Of a stretch of 64,000 bases of DNA, positions 46,453-59,401 are shown piece after piece. The number at the start of each line of letters is the position of its first letter. Position 1 is the first letter of the stretch. Made by a program: the position numbers and the translations under genes. The notes under the pieces are model-generated. The model was not told the DNA's origin and did not search any database. It was given only the letters and a program-made list of their open reading frames with translations. Source of the stretch: Salticus scenicus (taxonomy: Eukaryota > Arthropoda > Arachnida > Araneae > Salticidae); NCBI GenBank assembly GCA_963930645.1, contig OZ005654.1:41842686-41906685 (forward strand). The letters are read 5' to 3'.

Positions 46453-47488
46453 GTATGTTATACGAAATTTCGTGTTCTCAATCAACATAAATTTTTATTT
46501 TGCCATTGAAATGCTTTTTCGTATTCCAGAATCTTTAACTAATATGTTTTACATTTATATTCCTCTTATAAATGGAGGAATGTCATTATATTAACAGTTC
46601 TGACTTTTTCTTTCAATGCATAGCATACAAAGATACAGAATATATTATCGCATTTAAATTTAGTTCATTGTGTATCCTATTCAAAATGAGCCCAAAATGT
46701 CAATTTTTAAGTTTTCTGTTTGGAAGTTAAACATACGTTAGTCCATACAATTTTGCTTAAATTTCAACAAGGATTTTTCGATTCAAAAGTTGTATATAGT
46801 ACTAATAATTACAATTTTCGTATGAAATACTACTATAAAGAAAATTGCGATAAGGCTCTTTTCGGTTCATTATATTTTTCAGAAAGTAAAAAGTAATCGT
46901 TTGGTTGATTGAAAATATTTAACTTCGCACCAGAATTACGTAGGGGACAATTGGCGATGGTCTGTGATTTCCCAATGTCCAAATATGTGACATCAGAATT
47001 TTGATCCACCGCGCCGCAAAAAGAATGTGTCTCATTCGCTTCGGTAACCCCTAGAGGTATTAATTTTACTGAACATGTAAGGCATTGCAGCTATGTCGGA
47101 TTTCATGTGCACTAGTCACCATTAATGTACACGACGATCTTTTTCCGACTCGTCTATCGAATTCGCTATCCTCCGATTACAAACTTGATGCTCTTCTGAA
47201 TGGGCTACTGCTCCGAGAAAGTAATCGTATGTGTAATATATACAATATACAGATCATGTACTATTATAATATTCCAAATATGTGAAAATGGCGCCTTTCT
47301 AAAATGAAAAACGGTTGCTGAACTCCTGAATTTTTCATTTAGACAACATGTTAAAGATCTGGAAGTGCATGTAGAAAGTTGTAAAATATTCTGTTTTTTG
47401 AGACATAATGCTGCAATCCTCTCCTAACATCATGATAAATCATTATTATTATTTTCACATCCATCGTAGTAATATCTTGCCAAATATC

Positions 47489-47524
<36 letters not shown>

Positions 47525-50500
47525 AAATCGTTGTATTTTCACAAAGCTATATTTCTGTACTAATAAGTATAAAGGATTTAAGTCCAAAAATGTCGATTCT
47601 GAGTTAAGTAGATAGACAGACTCAGAAAAAAATTCTCTATCGATTGGTATAAAGGATTTAATTCTATGTCATTTAGTCTTTGAGAAAATCCATTGGTAAA
47701 AAAAGGACCAATTTAGAAATTTACCATTCATGTATGGTATAAAATGTTTAATTCAATTTTTCCCGTTATTAAATGAAGGTTGACAACCACTGAATGGTAT
47801 AAAGGGTAAAAATCAACGAAATACCTTTTCCGTAATCCATTCTTCTGATTTGTTTTTAGCTAGTTAAACTTTATTTTTCGTCTCCTGAAAAATCAAGAAT
47901 ATGGACTTAAATCCTTTATACTTATCACTACAGATTTATTGTCTCACTACGGAACCTTTTGTCAACTGCTTTACTTTTCGTTCGTTTATACATATCTCGT
48001 ACTCTTGGCATTACATTGTTATCTATTTGGACATTCTTCATAAAAATTGTTACTAAAAGATGCACATCTTTATATATTTTTTTAATAATAATAATTTGTT
48101 GCTGTTAGGAAAGTAGTCCCACCATTTCTTTACTGCTTCTAAAAAACAAAACAAAAAATATATATTACTCACTGTATTCAACTAAATATGCTTATGAAAG
48201 TGTTATTTGTTTCTCACTGATTAACAGTCCAATTATTGTCTTCTAATGGCTGATATTCTTTGGTTCCTAGGTTCCTAAGTGTAAAGAAGTGGTTGCTTCG
48301 GAAACGGCAGCAAGTAGAACTGGCACGCAAACGTGGATGGAAAGGTTACTGGGTATGCCTGAAGGGTACAACCCTCTTATTCTACCCTTGTGATAATCGT
48401 GATGGTCGGGCCATCGACAGCACGCCCAAACACCTCATCATTGTAGATGGTGCCATCATGCAACCCATTCCAGAGCATCCCAAAAGAGACTACATCTTTT
48501 GTCTCAGTACGGCCTTTGGAGACGCCTATCTCTTTCAGGTCAGTGGGACAAATTTATCATTCTTTATTTAAAAATATAACTAAATACATAAATAACAATA
48601 GATTCTTCATGGTTAAAATATATATATATATTAAAATGTATAATATTAAGTTTAAAACTGATTATAATGGTACTTAAGCATTATCTAATCGACTAATAAT
48701 TTTCTGAAGAAATTCCGTCAAAATTCCTTTACATAAAAACCAAATTTAAATTACATTCCATCATTTGATTTAAATTATTTTAACAGAAAACACAGTTGAA
48801 TGTTTCATTATTGGTGATATATCAAGGCATTTGACCACAGTTGTTGATCTGATGGAATGTTCGATAAAATAATACATAAGTGCCAAAATATTTGCTAGTT
48901 TTAATCAAACTATCTGTGAACGTCCTCGTACATTTTTAACGAAGTCATATTGATACTTTTATCTTGTTAAAAATATGTGGAATATGTTTTTATTTTCATT
49001 TGTGTATGTGTGCCTATTGTAGGCCCCGTGCCACGGGGAACTGGAAAACTGGATCAACAGCATCCACTGTGCTTGTGCTGCAGCTTTCGCAAGGCACAGA
49101 GGCAAAACTGGAACACTGCATCTACTTCAGGAAGAAATATTTAGACTAGACAAGCTCATAGAGTCGGTAAGATTCATTATCATCATTAGAAAAGATTCAT
49201 AATACTATACATATATATTAGATAACAAATATCTCTCTATTTGTAAAACTGTTTCTCATAAGTTTAACATTAAGTGTGCTATTTTCACTGAACAATTTTA
49301 TACCGTACAGCTGAATGATACAATTTTGTTGAATCGATACAAATTTATTTAAGCAATAAAATTAAAATTCTATATCGTTACAACATTGCCTGATAGCTTT
49401 TACAGTCGATTATCGGAACATTTTAGAATATGGAAATATATCCTCTCATGAGTACTCGGAAATCTATCGGTTTGCCTAAGAGGATGGGTCTACATAGAAA
49501 ATATCGTTCATACAGATTGGACAGTTTAATGAATAACAACTATATATGATAATTTCTTTTAATTATTTAATTGCATTTATTTCATATAATTTTTTTTAAT
49601 TATTATCGATTATTTTTTTCTTTCAAGACACAAATAAAATTTAAATTTTTACATTTAAAATTTTTTCTGGTGATTTTGTAATGATGAATATGTAAGTCAT
49701 ATTTCTAATCTGTATAGTTGTATTAATTTTTCGATTACAAAATTTTAATTAAAATACGGGAATCTGAAAACGAACTGATGAAAAAGGTAATCATATATAT
49801 TCTAAAACAATGTATTGCATTCTGGGGGGGGGGGGAGGTTGGAGTTGTTATGCCTGACTCTAGTTTACATAGCTGGAATGAATTATTTAAAACGTTTTAG
49901 CATACTATATGAGCGCCACTTTTTCTTCCGGCTATGTAGAGTGTATTCTAGATTTGGTGCTGGTAGAGTGCAAATTTACGTTGCTCTACAAAGTCAAAGG
50001 CGTTACTTTGAGAGGGCTGTGTCCTAATCGCTATCATAATTTAAGTAGGCAACTCCATAACATCGGCTAGAATCAGCGACAGATTTGGCTTAGGCCTGCG
50101 GCCTAGACTTAAAGGTGTCAGTGTTTTAAAGACGCAAAAGCTTTAAAAGTGATTAAAATATATACGATGGCGGCGATTAAAATTTGAAAAGGAACTCAAA
50201 TTTAAAAAGTGGCTAAGTTTGAAAATCGCTTAGGTGTTTCATCGACTATAAGTACACCTTTTAGGACTTTTTGACATATTAAGTATTTCTTTATACCAGT
50301 TTACACAAAAACATTTAAATTAAAAAGAGATCGGCAGGTAAAACAGGATTGGTGATATAATTAAGTGTGGTTTAAAATGCAGTTATATATATATATATAT
50401 TTTTTTTTTTTATGTAACAGGATGCAAAAATGAAACACATGGCAGAGCTTCAATTAACGGTAGTCGGAGATGCTGACACTCGCAACCAACTCATGAATCA

Positions 50501-53500
50501 AATCAACAACTGGGAAGAGAACATGGAACGACTGCATTGTGAACAGTTCAGGTTACGTTGTTACATGACCTCCCTGCAGAGCGGGGAGTTGCCAAATCCA
50601 AAGGTAAGCAACACTCTAATTCTCATGTTTATTTCTTCTTCTTTTGAAACAAGATAAAACATTCTAAAATAGAAATGTAATTAAACCTAGAAACTTTCCT
50701 AACTCTGTCGAAAGTTTTAAATTGTAGCTATTTTTCTTAAGGTTAAGTTGACGTTATTTTTCTTGTTTGCATTCACATTGAGTACTGTTGCGGCAATAAT
50801 GTCATATATATTTTCATCAGTACGTTTTCATGGATTGAGTTTCACCATTTGCCATTTTTATAGACTTTTCTTATTTTAACTTTATTTTTTAATGTAAATT
50901 ACTGTTTCTTGAATATACAAGAAGATTTTCTCTTTCCTTCCAGAGCTTGTTGCAGCACGTCTCTAAAGCGACCAAGTCGACGCTAAATCAGCTGGGCGTG
51001 TTCACAGTGTCCTCCTTCCATGCTTACATCTGTGCCCGATCTCCTTCCCTCCTCACAAATCTGCTGTCCGGAAGGGGAGCCACTAAAAGACGCTCCCTTT
51101 CCAGGTCCAACAGCGGAAGGTGAACCATAAATATTAGCCTTCCGATTCTCTTTTATTAAACATTATATTAATAGCTATACAGTCGGTAATAAAAGTGTCC
51201 GAACACTAGCAAAAATTCCTATGTAAAAAAGGTACACCTAATACTGTTTTGTTAAATAAATCCTTGTCGAATCCAGTTCTTAGTCAGTCTAAGAACAGGA
51301 TTCGAGTAGGATTTATTTAGCAAAACTGTATTAAGCGTACATTTTTTATATAGGAATTTTTGCTAGTGTTCGGACACTTTTGTTACCGACTGTATATTGC
51401 ATGAATAACATTACATATTAAGTTGACGTAATGACCATATAATTAGTTAAATTCTGAATGCTATTTAACAGAGATAAAACGGTAGGTCATGCATTAGGTT
51501 GTTTAGTAAATATCAAAATTTGGCATAGGTTTAAAGGACTCCTAGAATTTTTAACTGAAATAGAAAGATTGATCCTTGCATTTAAAGAATCTAGTTGTAA
51601 TTTCAACGAATATACCTGTAGGAAACTACTTAGAGAATGTGCAAGAATTGTTTTTTAGAATTCACAAATTACCTGCTAAATATATACCAGACACAGATTT
51701 CATGGAGATCTTTTTTCTCATTTCAATCCTCATTATTGAAGGGTGTTGCTAGATTTCCCATACATATCTTATGATTCGCTGTTACATCTCCTTTTCAAAT
51801 TGTGCCACAAAACGCTTGAATTGTTATACAACACATCATTTACTTGTAAAGTTATTTCCAATTTTTTATTATAATTATTTTAATAGCTTTTCAGCAGAAC
51901 TGTATTCAAAATATAAGCTGTTTATTTTTCTTACGTAGCATTAATTGCATGCTTTTAACGATTTTTTTTTTCTAAGTTAAATTAACAAATGAGTCGGGAT
52001 AACATTAAGATTTTTTATTCGTTAGATAATTTATTTTTCTCGTAATCTAGTCTTTTTTTTTCTATTTAAAGCAACCAGAATAAAACACAACAAAATTTAT
52101 TGCTAGCTGATTCTCTTCTGAGAGAAAAATTAAAATATCTGTATAATTTTTTTTATAAGTGATGAACTTTTATTAAAAAATTCTGTTACAATAAAAAATT
52201 GTTACAGATTTTTAAATGGTCATTCCGCTATTTCTTACTTTTTAGTGTTCCTTAATCCTAAATACACTGCTCTATATGAAAATCGGCCCCAGCACCATTC
52301 TTGAAACTTCTTAGGTAAAACGACCTCCTGAATCCGAATAAGATTTCCATTTTACCCCATCACCCACCAATTTTTTGGGGGGACGTTACCCCTTACTTTT
52401 ATCACTCTTTGGTAATTTTATGGCCATGAACTTGATTTCGAAGAGAAAACGGATCATATTGGCCGTTAAATGTCTTCTGAGGGGCTGCAGAAGTGAAAAA
52501 AAAAATCTAAAATGTGAGCATTTGTAGCAAAGGCCGATGAAGGGGAGTAGGAGGGATTTACCCCCTGAAATTATAAATTATATTTTATTATATTAATATA
52601 TTATTATTATTACTATTGATTGCACATTATATTTTCATTTTTAATTTTAGTGTTAAAATAACCCTTTTCTACTCTCCATATCACATAAAATTACTATGAA
52701 AATTTCCATAAAATTACCATCATGAAAATAGGAGCAAGTGGTTCATCCCGAAAAAACGGTGGGTGGCTGGGCAAAATGGGGATCATATATGGGCTCAGAA
52801 GGTCATTTTACTTAAGAATCAGCAGAAATTGTTTTTTTTTTTTTTTTTTTTTTTTTCAATGCAGTGTAATTTTTTATTTCTGTTTTTATGTATCCTATCT
52901 TATAATTCAATAGTGATTAAATGTGTTTCGTTACCATTTGAACCTAAAACAAAAATATAAATAAACATACCGAGATTTCTCAGTAATCAGATGATTTTGA
53001 AAATAGCCAAAACAATAGTCGAATTTCCAAATAAATTCAGTCTTAAAAAATGTAACTTTCATAAAGTATTCTAATAATAATACATATTTTTGTTAGCTTC
53101 TTCAACTATGAATTTAAAATTGAAATTTGCTGTTAACTTTAAACATTTAAAGCTTTAAAATAAAAAATATACCAAAGTTACTTTGCATGTTAATTTCAAA
53201 CAAATTCAACAAGTATATTAAGGTAATAAGTAAAAGCGTAAAGGAACACACTAAAAAAGTGACTTTTGTTCCCATAAAGATACACTTCATTTCTTTCTAT
53301 TATTTTTCCTTCCTTTGTTTTCCGAATCACATTCTACTGAATTAACAACTTAATTGGCTCAACAGCAATCAGAATCAATTGGCTGTAAACTTTTCATTTC
53401 CTTAATGAATTACTCACGCTTTTTTTCTTTCTCTTTTTCTGTTTAGACGTTCTTTTGGTCTTTCAACCACTTCAAGTTTAGATCTCCCGACGATGCCAGA

Positions 53501-56500
53501 AAGGTCGATTAAATTACAGATTCCTGACAACCAGGTAAAATATCGTCTTAGTTACAAATATGTATTATTCTGAAAGTAATCTTTAAATCTTAATATATAA
53601 TTTTTAATTTGTATGTGTAAATGTCCACTGGTTAATCTGGTTAATCTTACTAAAAACCATCTTACCAATATTTCGTCAGCATTTAATTATTTTGCAATCT
53701 CGTGTATTAATTTTTTTTTCATTTTCATCATTCTAAAATTAATATTTTTTGTGGTATCGTTAATTTCCTTATCCTTGCTTGCCATTTTTTAAATAATCTC
53801 TAAAATTACGATTTTCCTGCCAATTGCATTTTGTTTTTAACACTTGGCTCAATCCTAAAGTGTACACGGTGGACGACATAATAAAATCTGTTCGTAAATT
53901 TGCTTTTTAAATGATAAAATTGGCGATCGCAGAAAGAGGGGAAAAAATCAGAATGTGGCTATATATATACATAATTTGTCCCAAAATGTATATAATTAAA
54001 TGTGAGTTTAAATTAGGTGTAACAAATTCTATCGGACACAATAAGAATTCATTTAGTCTCTTTGCTATAATTAATCAAATAACAACTACCTTAAAACGCA
54101 AGTTAAAAAAAAAAAAAAATACACGCTTTGGAAGTTCTAGTCATAAAAGTAAACATATGACACGTATATATTCCGACCATGGTTTTTATTTTCACAAAAA
54201 TTTCTTGTACTCGAAAAACACCCAACATGACAAAAGAATCGAACTCGCTCCCTTGCAAGTTTTCCTATAATTATTAGAGTAGACAAATCCTCTTTCACAT
54301 CGATTTGTGTTCTTTTTATCAATGCTGGAAAGTAATACAAGTGTAAGACACTGAACAGTACTGGTTTAATGGATTTCTATAGTAAAACGCTCTGTTTGAA
54401 CCAAAAGAAAGAGAGAGAGAAAATTACAACCTATTCGAAATTTGTAAACAACATTTTGAGTTGTTAGCAAGAGTTTTGAAATGACCATTGTTTATCAGAA
54501 GTCTACACTGCAGAGTTTACATAATATAATAAAAACTGTCTCTGACACATTAACTTTGGTGGGGTTAAGTAGACGTTGAAACACTAAATGCATTTCTAGC
54601 ACTCCAAAAATACATTAAGATTCATATATAGCATATTTTAGTAGCGCATGCTTTCCAAATAAACAGTGAAATCATTCCACTGCAAATAAATGACGTATTG
54701 CGTTTTCAGTTACATTTAATGGTAAACATATACAAGGCTGAATCAAATATGAAACAGCGCGCTTCTACAAGGGGTAGGGGTGATGTAACCTGACTATTAT
54801 ACTGCAGTAAGTTTATATTTTTTTCCACGCTTCATTTAGCGTCCCAGTGAGTGAGTATAAGAGGTTCATCATCATGTTTCGCAACATATTATTATAAAAT
54901 TTCTAAGACGTGAAGGTACCAAATCAGCCCGAAATCCTTCGAAGATTTGAAGCGCAGTTTGGGGAAAATGGATTGAAGAAAATCCAAGTGCACGAACGGC
55001 ATAAAAAAAAATCCAGCTGAGAGGCAAAATCGTGCCTCTTAGTTGGAAAGTTCCATGTGACGATGTTTCGGAACTTCACATCGATCATCTCCATGAACGT
55101 CGCACAACTAATGCTGCCTGCTACTGCTAGCTATTGAATGGCACAGAGCTAGCATATCCGACAGTTCAAATATCCGATCAAAAACGAGATTCTTCTTCAC
55201 AAGAATCAATACACCGCCCCTTACACATCATACAGCCAACCGAAAAGTTGGAGGAAATTCATTAGACAACACTGGAGCACCCTCCTAACAGTCCTGACTT
55301 ATCTCCATGTAACTATCACATTGTCAACGTCAACGTAGTTGCTTCGGAGTACCTGCATATAGTCGCAACCAATGCTTACCTCCATCAAAAATGTAAAACA
55401 CATGAAAATGATTTTTCAGAAAAGAAAAAATAAAAAGCCGAAAGCTTTTAAAAATTTTGAATTTAGTCTCAGAAATTTCCCCACGTTAGAAGAAAGTTTT
55501 ACTGAGTGAAGAAATAGGAGAGAAAAAAAAATAAATTAAATAAAAATAAAAATAAAAATAAATAAATAAATAAAAATCTCCTTGAAAAAATCTTAAGTGC
55601 AACAGAAGGATCTGTTGCGTGCAACTATCACATGTTTGAGCCACTGAAAAAAACACTAGGAGGGTAGCAATTCAACGACGATTCTGGTCTTGAGGCTTTA
55701 GTGCACAATTAATTGGTTGGAAATGCGTCCTCGCTTCTTTTATAAATATGGCATTGAAAAACTTAATCCTTTGGGAAAAAATGCAAAACAAAATCAGGAG
55801 ATTGTGTCAAAAATAGTATACAACTTTTGTGTTTATATCTAGTACCAATAAATTTAAAATAAAAAATTTCGTTTCATATTTGATTCACCCTCGCATAATA
55901 AAAATATTACAGAAATAAATTTACTCTGAAGTAGGTGATAAATATTAACATACAAGTTAGACAGGAAATAATTCTAATAAAATTGCGTGTAATAAAAATA
56001 CAGTCGGCTGCAAAATTATTCGATCACTAGCCAATAATTCCTATATTTAAAAAGTACACTTAAGACTGTTTTGCTAAGTAAATCCTTGTCGAATCATGTT
56101 CTTAGACTGATTAAGAACATGACTCGACAAGGATTTATTTAACAAAGCTGTATTAAGCGTACTTTTATTTGGCAAGGATTATTGCTAGTGCTCGAATAAT
56201 TTTGCAGCCGACTGTACATATCTTTAAGTCATTTTTTCTCCGTAAGTCATGTATCTGTCATATACTAAAAAGAGGTCATTTATGTAATGTAATATTTGAA
56301 CCGAGTCTAAGTTACCATACTCGGCAATATTTCAGAGTATGTCGACCCTCTCTTTGAGCGTGCGTGACACGATGACGGTGGAAGAGGTACTGTGGAATGC
56401 TTGTGTAAAGAAGCAGATCGCACCGAATGACCACTTCCTACGTTGTAAAAAAAGGAGGGATGCGGAAGAGTACTATGTACCACCCCGGGGAGAACTCATC

Positions 56501-59357
56501 GAAAATATTCTCAATGTAAGTTCTATTTTTATTAATTAATTAACCAACTTCTATGAAATACATGCATTGGAACTTGATAGATTTACAGGTTCACTTATTC
56601 GTTTAAATTGTTTAACTCCATTGTGAAGTGTGATGTTTCCTAAATTGCTTGTTAATAGGTAGACTTTTTCAAAACAAAAGAGATACATTAATAAATTTAA
56701 TTTTTATTCGGACACTTCTTTACAGGTAATAAATACAAAACTTTGAATAAACACCATAAAGTGCAGGAACTCGCAACAATTGTTTTGGGTCGAAAGAAGA
56801 CACGACCCTTCGTCAGGCGAACAAAGTAGGCACGAGTGCTGCAAATGGCAACGAACGCTGCTGTGTGTTGTCGCTTTGTTTGCAGCACTCCTGCTTATTT
56901 TGTTCGCCTGACGAAGGGTCATGTTTTCTTTCGACCGGAAACAGTTGTTGTGAGTTCTTGCACTTTATGGTGTTTATTCAAAGTTTTGTACTTATTACTT
57001 TTAAACGCCAGTTCTGTTGGGCTTTTTTATAACTTCTTTTCATGGTCAACTTATTTTAAAATTTTAAAAACAAAAGTACATTACTTAAAAGTGAAGCTTT
57101 TAAAGGCGTGAAATTCTATAAATAAATAAACATTTTAAAAATAAATAAGTTAAAAGACATTTCAAATAAAAATTTAAGATCTAAAATTATAAGTTACACA
57201 ATTCTATTGACATACTAACATTATTTAAAAAAAAAAAAGTATTTTGATACAATATATGCAAAAAATATTATAATATTATATGACACTTTATTATTTTGGC
57301 ACTAAATCAATGAAAGTATTATCTCATACAGGATGTCCATTGCTCACCAAAGCTCCTAAAGTCCCCCAAAAGTAACTAAATGGAAAAATAGGTCCTCAAA
57401 GTCCCCCAAAGCAACTAAATCGGAATAATGGTCCTCAAGAAACTGAAATCTGCTCATTAAGTACATAAAATTGCTTCTTTTAGAAAATTTTGTTATCTAG
57501 TACAATTTGCAAAATTTCTGAAAATTTGTACGATTAGAATTATATTCTTAGGAACGCTTAATTTGCAACTGTCTACCTGTTTTTTTTTTTTTTTTTTTTT
57601 TTTTTTTCACCGCATATTTTATAGGCTATAGAACGGCCCCAGCATTACTAGTCAGAATTTTTTTTTAGGACGTCCCTAAAAAGTCCCCCAAAAGTTGCCA
57701 AATTGACTATCAAATACTCAGACACCCTGTTATATCACTAATATGAGATATCCTTACAGACATGATTGCGCAGTACGATTACAACGTTAAAACCCAACCA
57801 ACCAACCTTACAGACATGAAATATTCAAAGAAAAATATTACTGAAAAGAAATGAATTTACTACCTAAAACTAAATAAATATATATAAATATTTTACTGAA
57901 AAAACAAAAGGAATTAAAGATAGCAGAATTCGGGGTGACTAAAACTCTGAAATACATAAATTAATTATTATAAATAAAATAAATAAAATATCTGCACTCT
58001 TTTGTGAGTGAATTAGTAAGAAATTTTAATTTAAATGGAGCCCAGGAAATAAAATAACGAAAACTCGTTCAAAAAAAAAAAAAAAAAAGATAAAATTTAA
58101 AAAATTTCTAAGTATTAACATTTAAAGCATGTAATAAGCAATGTATTTCGAAGAATCAAATAATTTATACCACTAATAAGAAAAAAAAGTCACTGTTATC
58201 AAAAGAAAATCCAATTCAAATATCTTCTCGTTTCCTTAACACTAAACCTACCCCGACGGGTTAAATGACCCATTTTAAATTTTTTGTCAGAATTTCTTGC
58301 AAGTAACATATTATCACATCGTTCATGTTTCATGAAGCAAATTGTGCTAAATAATATATTTTTGCTATACATACATAGTAATATATATAACATTTTAAAG
58401 ACGGGTCACTTGACCCGTTCTGGTAGGAATAGGTATACATGAAGTATCGGTACATTTAGTGTTAATTATAAAGCAAGTTTTAATTTTTTGAAAAAAAGTC
58501 TTTTTTTTCCAAAATATTTTTCATAGTGCATTTATAATTTTTGTCATTTCATCATTAAATACAATATGCTATTCGTTCTGCCATTCAGTTTTACAGTATT
58601 TTTAATTATCTAGAAAGTAAGATTTGAAGTTGAAATGATATGAAGAGAAGTCAGTAAATAGGTCACAAAATCGAATAAAAAAGTGAAAATTAATATATTT
58701 ACTTAAAAATTCATATTCATATTTATTTCTTTATTTAATCGTCATTTATAATGATACATTTAACTCATTTTGCTTAACAATGGATGCATAAAAGGCTTGG
58801 TCTATTTTCTCAGCCATATATGTATCTCATATTCAACATTTGTATCGGTATTAAGTTCTTACCGTCTATAAGAAATTTAAATTAACAAAACAAGTGATGA
58901 TTGCTTGGAACTTAGACTGAATTGTAATGTGGATAGTAAAACTTTACCACTGAAGATCTTCAGTTCCTTGCTGGGAAAATCAAGAAACATGGGATGGCAT
59001 TTTCATGAGGGATCCTAATTCCTAAAATAAATGGATTCAGACATATTCTTCTAATTACGTACCGTAGCTTCGGCAGAATGATACAGTAAAAATAGCAGTC
59101 CCAGTTTGCCCCTGTTATAGAAAATAAGAAGAAGAACTCTTGACAAGTCTCAAAGTACTGTCAACAAAAACCTTGCCAATAGACGGCATGAGCTTCAATT
59201 TGTGTTTTTAATATGAAAAAGGATGATTTCATATGGTTGGGGGTCGCTTTGATTGGGGTTGAACAATGATGCTCTCATGTTTCATTCCAAGTAATTATCC
59301 TATTAATTTTTTAGCATACACTTTCTGAGCACAAAACAGATGTTCATGGGAGCAAAT

Positions 59358-59401
<44 letters not shown>

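Larger units (their letters stand above)
56726..56999. mobile_element. Inverted pair of Penelope-like terminal fragments with hammerhead-like motifs (sif intron 7)
   Basis: Two arms of ~120-130 bp face outward from a centre near 56850 (GTAATAAATACAAAACTTTG at the left, its inverse at the right). Each arm carries, in its own sense, CTGACGA, a GGGTC/GACC stem, a GAAAC-like segment, and a short palindromic stem followed by GTT. This is the core order of a hammerhead ribozyme. Such motifs are known in the pseudo-LTRs of Penelope-like retroelements. No reverse transcriptase remnant was seen nearby. Confidence 0.6.

Noticed and set aside
51458..51658. 66-codon frame in sif intron 5
   Set aside because: Composition is protein-like, but it has no recognisable domain, no splice sites in phase with sif and no place in the SIF protein.
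54731..55897. Functional mariner transposase
   Set aside because: Matches to transposase are scattered across three frames with stops and an A/T-rich insertion.
56169..56357. 62-codon frame overlapping the start of sif exon 7
   Set aside because: It uses a different frame from the exon and begins inside a MITE; the exon-7 frame continues the conserved SIF protein.
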